Below the pieces are notes generated by a model that was given only the letters and a program-made list of their open reading frames with translations, was not told the DNA's origin and made no database searches. Positions 24,665 through 37,074 of a stretch of 64,000 nucleotides of DNA are shown here, one piece after another. Numbering within the stretch: position 1 is the first letter of the stretch; the number at the start of each line of letters is the position of its first letter. The stretch is from Chalciporus piperatus (lineage: Eukaryota > Basidiomycota > Agaricomycetes > Boletales > Boletaceae). The stretch spans positions 186,001 through 250,000 of the forward strand of contig JBBPTG010000013.1 in assembly GCA_038093975.1 (NCBI GenBank), in the 5' to 3' direction. The position numbers and the translations under genes were made by a program.

Positions 24665-26831
24665 CGACGTTCTGATTCCACCTCAGGCTGCTCCAGAGCC
24701 CGCCATTCCCGCTCCATCCAATGCCATGATGGACGCTCTCCGATCCACTGCTCATCAGAAGCTTACAACCAATGCGGCTCCTACCCTCGACTCTACACTA
24801 AACCCTACACTCGACGCTTTCGTTGGTCTTCGAACCGGCATCTTTGAAGAGACCATTGATCAGTACCTTGAGAATTCTTGGAAGGAGGACCCGGACCTGA
24901 CCCTTCGCATCATCTGGAGTACGAGAAGTATCCATGATGGCAAGGGCGAGAAAGAACTCTTCTACCGGTTAGTGTCTTCTTCCATGCCACCCTAGAACAG
25001 ATGCTGATCCCGTCGATCCAGCGCTTTTGGGTGGCTTTTCGAAACTCATCCTCGGACAGCAATCTCAAATATCCACTTGCTCGTAGAGCCAGTCTGCCTC
25101 AAATCAAGCAAAGATACTGGGAAGAACTTGAAACGACAGCGAGGATCTCATGGTTACTGGAAAGACTTGCTTAACATCTTGGCTATGGCCACCCTCGACG
25201 AACTTCGCCCCAAAGATCGTCTTCAACGTCGCACAACTTTCTTGCATAACTACTACGATGGCAAGTCCCGACCGGCGTTCAAGAATAACGAAGAGCAAGA
25301 GCAGTGGTCTCGAGAGCAGCGAATCAAACGGTCCCAGCATGCGCACGAGCGTCTCACGCGAAAGCTCCTCGATGACACGCGTTACCGTGCGCTCTATGTA
25401 GCAGTCGCTAGGCTCTTCGCGGGCCAATTGGCGAATGATGTTAAAACGATGGAGGAGATCTCCAAGTTACCCCGTGATGCAGATAAGAAGGCTCGGATGT
25501 CGCTGATGTTCTCTCTCTCCCTCGCTCCAAAGTGGGCTCCAACTCCCGGAGGTGCACACGATCGTGTCACGAACATTGCATCCGCTATTTGCCTGCTTCT
25601 CCATGAAGCACAACTTTCTTCTTCGATCCTTTCGGGGATCAGAGTCTCCCCCTGCGCGCCACTACCAGCACTAGACCTGCATATCCTCCGTTGTTTCTAC
25701 CAGCAACGAATCCTGACTCGGGGAAGACGGTTGTTATGTTCCCCCGAACCGCTCATGTCGTCAAAGCGTTGGTCGAAGATCGTCTACTCCCGCGTGCCAT
25801 CTATCTGCATGAGCAAGAACAGCGGGTGGTTCTTCACACACGACGAAGAACGGTTCGTGAAATATCTGCAGGACGTCGAGACGGGCAAGAAACAGATTAG
25901 CGGTGCTACCCTCCTCCCGCACGTCCTAGTCCAGGAGGCGGTTCGACTTCGGGAAGATAACCCATTCCGCACCGTTCCGATATCCGCCGGCTCGCTCGCT
26001 GGTGCCAAGCGCAGACTAGCAGACGCTCAGGCTCAGGTCGTGAATGGCCAATGGAATACGCTCGTGAACCGTCTTCGCGAGTCAGGTCAACTGGACAACT
26101 GTATCGCCGTCTGCGACGTGTCTGACTCGATGGGATACTTGACGGGTGCTACTAGCAAAAATCCGTTCAACGTCTCACCTATCTTGCCCGCTGTCTCTCT
26201 TTCCCTTCTCGTCGCTCGGCTCGCAACACCTCCCTTCAATGAGGCGTTCATCACGTTCTCCGCGACTCCAGAGTTGGTCACTCTCGATCCCGAATCAGCT
26301 CGCGTTTCACTCGGCGCAACGGTCATGTCTATGAGCCAGGCAAACTGGGGCATGAATACGGACTTTAACGCCGTCTTCCTCGATCTGCTCCTCCCACTTG
26401 CAATCAAGCACAACGTTCCGAAAGATCAGATGATCAAACGGATATTTGTGTTTAGCGATATGCAGTTTGACGAGGCGCGGGGTGCGCAGAACCTGACAGA
26501 ATGGAACACGAACCACGATGTGATTGTGAAGGCGTACCAGGAAGCGGGGTACGACGTACCCGAGATGGTGTACTGGGACCTGTCGAACCCGCGGAATGGC
26601 CATGGCATCACGGCGCCTGTGACGGGCGAGCGGGAGGGTGTGATGTTGCTGAGCGGGTACTCGCCCTCGCTTCTCAAGGTGTTCATGGACATTGAAGAAG
26701 AGGAGGGGTGGGAGGTTGTAGATAACTTGGATAAGCCGGGTCAAGTTGAGAGACCGCCCATGACGCCGGAGGAGTTCATGAAGAAGGCACTGGGGAGGAG
26801 GAGCTTTGATGGGCTTAGAGTCGTGGACTAG
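24570..26831 (+). CDS. DUF2828 protein with vWA-like domain, copy B
   Basis: Two exons, 24570-24967 and 25022-26831, give 735 residues. The N-terminus is almost identical to copy A (SIQNPAAAATSQNVTLPSIP) but lacks a short Gly/Ala insert of copy A. The MIDAS-like motif reads DVSDS instead of DVSGS, still compatible with DxSxS. The central region (about residues 250-360) differs most from A and C, for example a Cys/Pro-containing IRVSPCAPLPALDLH stretch, while the vWA part is again near-identical to A. Its 3' end converges on copy C with about 720 bp between. Role unknown. Confidence 0.88.
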
Positions 26832-27552
26832 AACGAGAGATGGACTCGAGATGATACCTGGAGTTGCGTGTCGTGTAATTTACTGTATCATATGCACATG
26901 GATCAAGTACCTCTGTTGGCGGGTGTAACATCACCGAGATGTGGAGAAAGAGATACATCCTGGGACCACGCACACATTTCCGCGGCCGAGCTTCTGTCCG
27001 AGTCAAACCCTGCATATGTACCAGCAGGTGGGCGCTGAGGAGGTAAGTGAGGTGCTGGTTGATGAAAGGGTGTCGTGCATGATTGAAACGAAACGAGAAC
27101 GAGTGCCATACGGTTGTCCGGGTCGAGGACGAGGAGAATGGAGGACATTATGATGGAGGAAATGTAGCTGCTCAAGCCTTTGCGCCATCCATTGGCAGTG
27201 TTAGATAGCTTCGTGACTGGTGACCTACTAAGCCTCCATCTCCTAGTCCCCTAGGCAAACCCAAGAGTCAGATGAAAGCAGCCGTTCAAACGTTCACCGT
27301 TCACTAGGTCTATCTCCTAGACACCGACAACTCCAACCATGAGTAGAAGTACGTCTGATAAATCTGACAGTCTTCAGCCTGCAACCTGAATGTCGTGCGA
27401 TCTCTTTGTAATAAGTATCTTTTATTATCTTTTACCTTTTCACCAATTCCATCACGCCAGAATCTGTGAAGTTGGGGATTATTGATGATAAGGTACACTA
27501 TGACACGGTAGTTATTATGTTTCACACAAATCCAAGTATCCATCACCTCAGA
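26832..27552. other. Intergenic between convergent DUF2828 copies B and C
   Basis: No gene is supported. It includes a copy of a dispersed repeat at 27242-27310 that recurs at 31889-31950. Confidence 0.45.
27242..27310. repeat. Dispersed short repeat, copy 1
   Basis: Shares with 31889-31950 the ordered words CCTAGTCCCC, TAGGCA-ACCCA, GTC-GATGAA, GTTCACC and CACTAGG, with small gaps. A weaker relative may lie around 24223-24262 (GACCCCAAAGAGTCGGGATGAAGACAG). It is probably the remnant of a small repeat family rather than coding sequence. Confidence 0.5.
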
Positions 27553-29806
27553 TTAGTCGACGACTCTAAGGTCATCAAAGCTCTTCCTTCCCAACGCCTT
27601 CTTCATAACCTCCACTGGCGTCAATGCCTTCTTCTCAGGTCCCTCCTCTTCCTCGACATCCATGAAAACCTTGAGTAGCGATGGCGAGTACCCGCTCAAC
27701 GACGCAACCCCCTCTCGGTTGCCTGTCACCGGCGGAGTAATGCCATGGCCATCCTCAGGGTTGGACAGATCCCAATACACTAACTCGGGTACGTCGTACC
27801 CCGCTTCCTGGTAAGCCTTCACAATCACATCGTGGTTCGTGTTCCATTCCGTCACGTTCTGCGCCTCGTTGGGTTCAATTCCCCGCGCCTCGTCAAACTG
27901 CATATCGCTAAACACAAAGATCCGTTTGATCATCTGATCTTTCGGGACGTTGTGCTTGATTGCAAGGGGGAGGAGAAGATCGAGGAAGACGGCGTTAAAG
28001 TCCGTATTCATGCCCCAGTCTGCACGCTCCATAGACATGGCCGTTTCGCCGAGTGAAACACGAGCTGATTCGGGATCGAGCGTGACTAATTTTGGAGTCT
28101 CGGAGAACGTGATGAATACATCATTGAAGGGAGGTTTTGCGAGCCGAGCGACGAGAAGGGAAAGAGAGACAGCGGGCAAGATAGGTGAGACGTTGAACGG
28201 ATTTTTGTTAGTGAAGCCTCCACTCGTCAAGGATCCCATAGACCCAGAAACGTCGCAGACGGCAATGGAATTATCCAACTGGCCTGACTCGCGGAGACAA
28301 GTCACAAGCGTAGCCCACTGCGCATTCACGACTTGAACATTGGCTTCCGCAAGCCTGGCCTGTCGCTCCCGCAAGGCATCGGCGAGGCCACAAGTTGGTT
28401 CTCCCGTGAAGTGAGTGGCATGGTACAGTTGGATGGCCTCCTGGACAAGGACATGGGGGAGGAGTGTTTCGCCACTGATCTGCTTCTTGCCCGACTCGAC
28501 GTCATTCAGGTAATTCAGGAATCGCTCTTCGTCGTGAGTGAAAAACTGCTCCTTGTTCTTGCTCATACAGACGGATGCCACGCGCGTGTAGACAATCTCT
28601 GACCAGCGGTTCGACGACATCAGCGGTTCAGGGACACGCGATAGACTTCTTCCGCGAGTGAGCACATGTCTCTGGTAGAACGACCGCAGAAGATGCATAT
28701 CAAGCGGGGTGGACGAATGATACGACGAAAGCCTGTAGCCAATCGAAGATGACACTTGCGCTTGATGGAGAAGCAGACAAATCGCGGACGCGATGTTGGT
28801 GACACGATCGTGTGCACCTCCGGGAGTCGGAGCCCACTTAGAGGCTAGGGAAAGTGCGTGCATGAGGTCCATCCGCTCCTTCTTAGCAGCATCGCGGGGC
28901 AGGGTAGAAATCCTCTCCATCGTATCAAAATCCTTGGCCAGCTGGTCCGCAAAGAGCCTGGCGATTGCGATGTAGAGAGCACGGAAGCGCCTGTCATCGA
29001 GTAGCTTCCGCGTAAGACGTTCGTGGGCATTCTCGAACAGCTTTACGCGCTGCTCTCGAGACCACTGCTCTTGCTCTTCGTTATTCTTGAACGCCGGCCG
29101 GGACTTGCCATCGTAGTAGTTGTGCAAGAAATTAGAGCGGGGATCGAGGGGACGTTTGGGACGAAGTTCGTCGAGGGTGGCCATGGCCAAGATGTTGAGC
29201 AAGTCCTTCCAGTAGCCATGAGCTCCTCCCTGTCGCTTCTTCTCCACCTCTTCGTTGGATATGAGACAGACCGGTTCCACTAACAAGTGAAGATTCGAGA
29301 TTGCCGTACGCGGATGCGTCTCCAGAAGCCACCCGAATGCACTGGACGGAGAGGGTTAATATTTACCTTCGAATAGAACATAAAACATACCGGTAGAATA
29401 ACTCCTGTTCTTTCTTGCCGTCATGAATGCTCCTCGTACTCCAGATGATGCGGAGCGTCAATTCTGGGTCCTCCGCCCAAGCTTTCCCGAGGTACCTCTC
29501 GACCGACTTTCTGGAGATGCCAGTTCGAACACCCAAATAAGCATCAAGGGTTGCCACACGCGTAGAGCTGAACGTAGGAGCTGCGTTAGCAGTAAGCTTT
29601 CGACATGTTGTGGATTTTAGAGCGTCCATCATGGCGTTGGAAGGTGCAGAGGCGGTTTCTCCTTCACTGTTGAATTTTGGCCCAGGGGCAATCGGTGGGA
29701 TGAGCACGTCGAGGAAGTTGGGGTTGAAGAGCTCGGGAATAGGAGGAAGTGTTACGTTCTGCGAAGTTGCGGATGCACGAGGCCACTGATCAGAAATGGT
29801 CGACAT
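27553..29806 (-). CDS. DUF2828 protein with vWA-like domain, copy C
   Basis: Two exons, 29391-29806 and 27553-29341, give 734 residues. The first exon is clearly diverged from A and B (for example ISDQWPRASATSQNVTLPP and a FNSEGETASAPS insert). By contrast the segment containing TMERISTLPRDAAKKERMD and the following 100 residues is nearly identical to copy A. The MIDAS-like motif is DVSGS. In the vWA domain it has private changes (LAKPPFNDVFITFSETPKL) relative to A and B. The upstream sequence is unlike that shared by A and B, so regulation may differ. Function unknown. Confidence 0.88.
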
Positions 29807-30054
29807 TTTTACATTGGTTGGGAATGTAATGGGCAAGGTTGGGAGAAGGGGATACGACTTGATACAGCGACCACATGAGTACTTGGTTAGGAGCGTCGTT
29901 GGGCCCGGGATCAACCGCCTCAGAACATGGTACATCATCATGTCTGTTTTGCAAGAGAGGTTCAAATGGAAATCATCCTCGAGGCAGAGTCAGACTCGGA
30001 GGCGCTCAGATGGTTACAACGACCAGGCGGACTCAAATGTGAAAACTAAACGAA

Positions 30055-30190
30055 CTCAGCCGATGCCTAAGAGAGGCGGAAACGACTATATTCACCTAAA
30101 CGAACTAGGTACAACTCAAATAAGTAAAGGAACTAAGTAAAGAAAGTAAATACTCACCTCAGCCGATGCCTAAGAGAGGCGGAAACGACT
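30055..30190. repeat. Direct repeat pair (33 bp, 103 bp apart)
   Basis: An identical 33-bp word containing CCGATGCCTAAGAGAGGCGG occurs at 30055-30087 and 30158-30190. The spacer is purine-rich and contains repeated AAGTAAA words. Downstream (30240-30550) the sequence is rich in TCCGGA and GGATA words. It looks like minisatellite-type sequence. Confidence 0.7.
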
Positions 30191-32603
30191 GAGGCGCTCT
30201 GGAAGTGAGACGAGGAGTTTAAGTAAATGGGTGGAGATGTGCTCGGAACGATCCGACGTGATTCCGGTCCGGAATGACCGATTCCGGGTGCAAAGGATCA
30301 AGGAATGTCAAGGACTTGACATGGATAAGAATAGAAAGGGTGAATGGTTAACAGAGATGTCACGAAAGGGAATAGACAAGTGAATGACATATAGGAGAAC
30401 ATACGAATGTAAAAGGGATCCGTTCCAATGAATCCGGAGATGTTTCCGTGCGTTCCGGGCATCGGAAACGTCGGATTAAACACGGAATGCATCCGGAAGT
30501 ATCCGGAAATGGATAGGGGCTATCCGGAAGCGGAAAGGAGCGGATAGGCATGGATTGGACTATATTTTGACATCAAAGTCATTGCCGCGGCACAGCTGGT
30601 CGACCCTGACTCTGCTCGCTTGCCTGTGGCAGATCATCAAACAGACTTGGCACCAACTTCTTGGCACACCAGAGCAAGTTTCGACTGGAGCTGGCTCTCA
30701 CCGCGTTTTTTCTCTATATCTCCTTTGCAACAGTGGTCTATCTGAGACAGTTACCTTGACTGGACACGCTGAGCGTGAGTTAGTTATGGGCAACGCAGGG
30801 AGCGACTTTCGGATTCCCGAAAGAGGCTGTGAGTCCGTCACCCATCTCCTCGCGTAGTGAGTAGGAACGACTGTCTTCCTTCAATCTTCGGTCTGTCTTG
30901 GGGAGACTAATCTCCTCGGGAGTAAACGAAGAAACTTGCACCGCAACCGCCCACTGAGGGAGATGACTAGGGCACACTACCACGCAGCTAGCATTCCTGA
31001 TCGTTCCTGATGCCCTCGAATATGACGACTACGGTGACCAGTGACCGATCTTCGTGACTTGGTCCGTGGATCGTGAAACTTGAAGCTGTTGCAATGATCA
31101 ACCCCCAAGTCGACCGATGGTCGTTCAACTTCAAGTTGAATTTTGTGCTTTCGGAGGCTTTCAGTAAGTTCTTGAACATCATCCGTGACGGTCGTGATTT
31201 TCATCTTTCAGAGTCACAGGGACCTTTCAGTGCCACACCTGAATTTTACACGGGAATCGCCTGGTGAGTCCCTTTTTTCTGGAACTCGACCACCGCTATC
31301 GATCGGCCATCGATAGGCATTCAGAGTAGCTCTGGATCGAAGAAGCACCATGCGCTGTGGAGACGGATCCGACTCCGACCCCGTTTTGCATTCACGGTTG
31401 CGCAGATACAACCTCGTCACCGACCACTACAACAACCAATACTTCAATCCTTCCTTCGTCTCCATCTACACCATTCTCGTGTTCACCTTCACCTTTCCCT
31501 TGGAAAACACCACCGCTTCCCAGAGGGCCGCCCATGACTCGGCGGAGTGACAAAACATATTGAACTCACCGCCTCCATACACCTGATGCACGACTTCTTT
31601 CTTCCCATTTCCGAGTGCTGACCACATATGATCGAGCCGGGTTGTGGGCACAATAAACCTGCCATCGCCCTAGCCAGATATAGTTGGTCCTCCTCACCCG
31701 TCTCGCTCCGTCTTGTGTACCGTCGAAACATGGCGAACCGGAAACTTCTGACCACCTGGTGTGCTTGCTGTACGCTTTCCTACCTTGTCCAGTCATCTTG
31801 GGGCCCATCAATGGGTAGAAAAACCACGTGCAGAAGGTGTGAGTGATCGTTGATGATCGAGGACTGGTTGCGCATACATATGGTAGACCTAGTCCCCCCT
31901 AGGCAGACCCAGGGGTCGGATGAAGACAGTCGTTCACCCTCCACTAGGCGGTCTTGAAGAGGTCGTGTCCCAGGTCGTCAAATTCTGAGATACGTTGATG
32001 ACAGGTCAGAACTACAGCTCCCGTATACGCACCTTTCTGAAAATCACAGTTAACGATGTTCTGACTGGAAGCCGTCCCCTTCCGTCAACACCGACTAGGC
32101 ATGATTGGAACCACGCCCTGGTTAGCAGCACTTTAATAGGTGAGGAACCCCTAGCACCAGTGTCAGATCACATTCAGGGGCTCTTTCCCGATATCATCGT
32201 ATACCGCCAGCGCCGACACTGCAAGGCTTGACGAATATCCACATATAACGAAAAACCTCCGAGTTGTATGGGGACACTTGGACATACATCACAATCAGTG
32301 TTCTGTAGGAAATGCAGACTGCCGGGGGGTATAGTGAAGCGAACTTGTCATCTAAAGCCGGACAAGCCAGCCAGACGCTGGCAACACTCCCCTCGATTAA
32401 AATAATTAGGGATCTGTGAGGTAGCAACGTAGAAAAAATACACTATGTACATATCTAATCTGCGGTGACAGTATGTGTCACCACACGTTTGTGCCTCCAC
32501 CTGACATGCCTCCTCCCCACGTCCTGTTGATTCTCCGATAGAATCCTCCTCTTTTATATTATAGTCGTGGTAGATGAGCTGTGTTGTCTCCTGCTATCAG
32601 AGA
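30191..32603. other. Gene-poor region
   Basis: About 2.4 kb with no supported gene. Short frames on both strands are not conserved-looking and do not splice into a recognisable product. The second copy of the dispersed repeat lies at 31889-31950, and 30400-30550 has iterated TCCGGAA/GGATAGG words. Confidence 0.4.
31889..31950. repeat. Dispersed short repeat, copy 2
   Basis: Second copy of the repeat at 27242-27310, with the same word order and one 6-8 bp gap. No coding role is seen. Confidence 0.5.
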
Positions 32604-35090
32604 TCATCCTTCTCCTTCAAGTTCATGCATGAGCCGCCTCATTTCTTGAAAATATGGTAAACCGGGTGTACCGGGTGTACCAGGAATATCTCTTTCGGCT
32701 TGAAAATGCGTAGGCCTCTCCGAGGCGTACATTGACGTCACCAAGTCCGAATCGATTCTCCGCAATGGTGACGGTCCCAACTTCTTCGGGCCAAACGTAC
32801 GTTCGTTCAGTGATTGGGAAAGACGGGGCAGGGGTGAGTGCGATCGGACTCGGAGAAGCTCTTCGCCCTCTCTCCGTTCTTCAAGTTTCTGCTTCCCATC
32901 ACAGTAGTGAGACCGTCCAAACATCCCAGAACCTACAGTCTGGAAGGTGACCAGGGCGTTATGCGCGCTCGGATGTGTTGCGGGTATGTGGTCTGGGTGG
33001 AGAACGACTTGCAGTCGCGAGCGACTACGCACGTACTGCTGAACGATTTGGACCAACTTTTTTCTCATGCACGTTTGAGTAGGTGACGGACACCCACATT
33101 GCATGAACGGAATTTGGTAGCGTGTCTGGAGAGGATTGACATCAGTACTTGTTTGGGATGGTCTGCGGATACGGGTAGACAAGAGACATGGGTCGCTCTT
33201 ACCTTCCATGCACGACATGTATCGTCGAATGCAGAGGAGAGACGACTCTCAGCGACGCTAATTTCGCTGATAGGATAATGAGCGATTGAGAGGGTTCGGA
33301 AACAAAAGCACTCACTGATCAACGTAATGACCGATATACGTCTCGCAGTCGACGTTATACCGGCTCGCCATAAGCTGATGTGTATGCCACACCAAGTCGA
33401 CGTCCAGGGTAGGCACGGGCATAGTATCTGGACGGGTAGTTATCAAGTCCAGGAAACTATGGAGGCAGGTCAGAATGATCCTGATATGCATTACCCAGTG
33501 ATAAGCTGGAAACGCACGCATGATATCGCATCACTGAGTGCTCAAGAATCTCGTTCTTGTCCTCCTCGCGAAACATCCCAGATTTTAGCCAGTCCACTTC
33601 CTCCATCTTTTCTGTGAAATGACATTGTCGGAGAACCTGTCGGCCGAACCCAATTCATTACACCAATCAATCCGCAACGGAAAGCACCCACAGCATCGAT
33701 TAGGTCGATTGAAAACGGGCTCCCGTTGGTGTAGGCGCCCAGTATCCTCGTAACTCTGATGATTATCTCTGTATGTGTTCAAAACTGAGAGGGTAGCTTG
33801 ATTCACTCACAAAGCCTCAGGACAATTCTTCAGCGAATTCGATATGGCCTCTTTTAGCCGCTCAAAAGAGTATCCAAGGTTGTCCTTGATACCCTTAACC
33901 CAATCAAGCCGCGCTAGTCGCGGGTCAGCTGCAGAATTCCCAGGTGCAGAAAAATGGGCCGATCGCATCAGCTGATCTTTGATCACCTTTGCCTGACGAA
34001 CGTCACGTTTTCCAGATGGAACATAGAGACTGCCACTGACGCCGGAACTTGCTTTAACATCGATATGAACACCTAGATATGGCGACATACGCAACATAGT
34101 GGTCCTCTGCATTATCGTCGCCACCTGAGAGGTCGCGTACGAATTTTGCAACCGCGAGGTTATCGTTCGTAATTTTGAGTCTGCACCCAGGGAGCGGACA
34201 TACGGCCGAGAAGTTTTCTTCCGCGAATCCAGTTCCCACATCATTCATGAATGCTTCCGAGAACTTGAGCGTGATGGAGGAGTTCCGAGGGGGAGGGGAT
34301 CCACTCACGAACGTATACTTTAGTTCGACATCTTGGACATTCCAAGGGTTTGTGTATGCCTTCCTCTGTCACCATCGCCTCGAATGGGTTAAAAGGTGTG
34401 CCTGTCTGTTTGTGCCAAGCCTCGACTCGTGCGCTGCTCGGTTTCAGTTTTACAACCTTGGCGATGTTTATCTGTCATCAAGTCAACCACATTTCCAAGC
34501 AGGTACATGGGGGGTTACATAAAGATGACCTACCGAACCTACGACGAACATGTTGAGTAAACGGAGTTGCTGTAATACCGCGATTCGCTCGCAATCTTCA
34601 GTGTACCAGCTATGCGACCTCAACTGAGCCCCTATCTCGATATGATAGAAGTTTGACGTGGTTACCAAGGGCTGAGTAGGTAGGCGTGCCACACCATCCA
34701 GACATCAATTGGGGGCAAGTGATTTGACACGAATTGCTCCAAGGGTACGAACTGCAACGAGTTCACCCAACGCTCGAACCTTTATTTCGACGTTTCAATA
34801 GCTCAAAGTCAGAGACATGGGAATAGAGGGGGGAGAGGAACGATGTACCTGTCGACCGCGAGATGAACGAACCAGCGCCAGCGGGACTCTGTATCCATTC
34901 GTACAGCAAAATCAGGTATGCGCCGGTCCTTGCAGTCCTCGAGGGTAACTCTGAGGTTGTGGAATGTCCTGAGGAGACGAATGTGGCCCCTGACATGATC
35001 CGATGAGACAAGCGGACGTGGTACTTTCTGATCGCCGATGAGGTAGGTCGGTCTGGCGGAGGTGGGGGTGCCTGGTGTTGAGTAGGTCAT
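32604..35090 (-). CDS. Glycine-rich-domain-protein-like (GRDP/DUF1399) protein
   Basis: Start ATG at 35090; exon 1 is 34849-35090. Later exons carry the repeated signature of this family. One is FERWVNSLQFVPLEQF followed by PPIDVWMVWHAYLLSPW, then after an intron HSWYTEDCERIAVLQQLRLL. A second is PFSIDLIDA joined across an intron to VLRQCHFTEKMEEVDWL. A third is PVPTLDVDLVWHTHQLMASRY. The D-(V/L)-W-x-WH type motifs are the hallmark of DUF1399. The last exon has a Cys-rich CGCPSPTQTC stretch and a low-complexity tail ending at 32604. All frames join without an obvious break. Plant relatives are linked to development and stress, but a fungal role is not established. Exact exon borders in the middle are approximate. 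Confidence 0.78.
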
Positions 35091-35342
35091 TGGGAAAGGT
35101 TAGAGGACAATCACACCTTTAAAGGAGTGGGGATTCCGGCAGGGACGGAGAGCGGAAGGAATACTGTAAATCATGAGACGTGGAACGTGGGATTCAGCTC
35201 ACATACTATATCCGAGTTGACTCAGATAGGTGGTTCGATTGACCTGTGCAGCGGAGTGAGACTTTCAGTGTTCAAAGATAGATCCCATGGCTTAACCATA
35301 CCCATACACACCCATGTCCGAGTAGGTGATGGCGGCCAACAG

Positions 35343-35412
35343 TCAATGAAGCTAGAGTCGAATTAGGGCCCAAGTTGTCAATGAAGCTAGAGTCGAATTA
35401 GGGCCCAAGTTG
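35343..35412. repeat. Tandem duplication of 35 bp
   Basis: Two identical adjacent 35-bp units (35343-35377, 35378-35412) beginning TCAATGAAGCTAGAGTCG. They are followed by GTCAGAGCCT repeated twice at about 35430-35449. It lies in the intergenic space upstream of the GRDP-like gene. Confidence 0.85.
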
Positions 35413-35836
35413 ATAAATTCATCACCCTGTCAGAGCCTGTCAGAGCCTGTCACTTAGGACGTACCTAGGCAATGACATCGCATGTTCAGTCGAAAAGTGC
35501 TCGTTCGGTTACGCGGGTGCCTACATCAACATCGCAAGGTTTTTTACCTTCAACAAGCTCAATTGAACAAAGGATCTTGGACATGTGCCTGTGGACTCTG
35601 TAGAGTATGTCGAAAACTTGGGAGTGGGATTCGACTTTCAAGCGATGCCAGTGGTCGTCGTGGTACGTTAAGTATCTAAAGGCGTTTCTTTCACCGTCAC
35701 AAGTGAGAGGCTGAAGCAGATCAAGGGTTAACAAGATGTGTGTTGCGGGGGAGACAACAACGACATCAAGAAACAGGTCTCAATTACGTGGAGGCTAGGC
35801 TCTGCACGGTATGTACGATTCAGGCACTGTAAGTCC

Positions 35837-36416
35837 CTATTGTTCACTCTCTGTCTTAGCTTTCCGTTCCCCTTCAAGTCGCATTTCTAGCGCATGAATG
35901 TCCTCCTTGGCGTCCTCCACCCCTGCTTCAGCATCGTTGGCAACTGCGTCAAGCTCCTGATCGTGTCCGCGTGCGATGGCATGAGTACGTCAGCGGCGTG
36001 TCGTCTCCCTCAAATGAAACCTACGCACATGCTCTGCCGCCCTCAACAGAGGCGCCACCTTCGCCTCCACAGTACGCTCCGTTGGTGTGAGCACACCCTC
36101 CAAGGCGTCCTTGACCTCCTACATGATCAAGGTAAGCGAGACGAGCAAGTCCAACCTCATCCGCTCTCGCGCGACTCAAGACGTCAAATATCAGAACAAC
36201 ATACACACCTCCTCCAGGCGCGCTCTCTTTGCCGCCGCCCGCTGCTGCTCCAGCTGCCGTTTAACGTCTTTCGCCGAGTCTTCCTTCAGCTTCGCAATCT
36301 GGCGGTCAATCTACCCCGTGCGTCATCAGTGATCCTCAGAGGATAGTTAGAAGTTAGATATGTCAAGAAGGAAAGCATACCTCTGCTTGACTTGGCTCCT
36401 GCGTCTCGACATGCAT
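35837..36416 (-). CDS. Small coiled-coil protein in four short exons
   Basis: None of the single open frames here is long, but four exons join cleanly, all with phase-0 GT-AG introns: 36381-36416, 36209-36310, 36029-36118 and 35837-35956. The sum is 348 nt, 115 residues, ending in TAG. The product starts MHVETQEPSQAE and continues IDRQIAKLKEDSAKDVKRQL and EQQRAAAKRARLEE, then KDALEGVLTPTERTVEAKV and a final acidic/basic helix. It is almost entirely predicted coiled coil, with no signal peptide or membrane segment. I do not recognise the family. Support comes from consistent composition across four frames and four in-phase splice pairs; no homologue is known to me. Confidence 0.6.
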
Positions 36417-37074
36417 TTTCGGATGTTGCGGGTAGTGTCAGGTGTTACAGGGGGGGGAATGGATAACGTTCAAGATGAAACAGAGCCTCTTCTCCATTTT
36501 ATCACTCCCCTTCCACTCACACGGACTAGCCAGGTCTGGCCGATGCGATGCGCTCCATAATACAAGTGGCGGGGGAATGCGCCCAGAGAGAGGCTGCCAT
36601 CCACCTTTGGCAATCTCAGCACATTCATATCTATTCATATCCGTCCCCACCTCGATCCGGCGTAACATTCAAGGCACGCGCTCCAAAGAAGTGAATTATC
36701 GAAGTCTAAGTACATAGGATGCGCCGAGAAGATGCAAGGAGGCTATGAGGGGTGGTAAGCAAGCGCTGTTTCAAGTTCACCGGATCGGTCACCTAAGTCT
36801 CATGACAATTGGGGTCTATGAACATACCGTTATCTCCCGAAGGCCTTCGTATTCTCTTCAGTGCATGTCAGGTTGTTTCTCCCTCCGCGCCGCTGAGAAA
36901 GTTCGCCGTATCATTGACGAGTGCGTCGAGCCATGCTCAGGAGTCAGTACATCATATACGGGAAGAAGGTCGTATGACGTAATGGCCCCGTTAGCGGTGT
37001 GCTGACGTAATTACACTCAAGGCTTGGCCAAGTGGTGACCCTGAGTTTTGGACCAGAACGACGACCATCTCAAG
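36417..37074. other. Intergenic, divergent promoters
   Basis: About 660 bp between the divergent small coiled-coil gene and the unknown gene starting at 37075. No gene, repeat or RNA is seen. Confidence 0.4.

Noticed and set aside
30060..30190. Direct repeats considered as a CRISPR-like array
   Set aside because: Only two copies, eukaryotic context and non-uniform spacer; a simple duplication.
32604..35090. Suspected frameshift in the GRDP-like gene near 33650
   Set aside because: An intron starting GTGGGT and ending CGACAG restores the conserved reading (IDLIDA to VLRQCHFTEKM), so the gene appears intact.
35486..35734. 82-residue minus-strand frame upstream of the GRDP-like gene
   Set aside because: No ATG-supported start with context, no splice partners, no recognisable motif, and it lies in sequence with tandem duplications; most likely chance.
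37021..37040. GGCTTGGCCAAGTGGTGA, resembling a tRNA A box
   Set aside because: No B box or acceptor-stem complement at the right distance.
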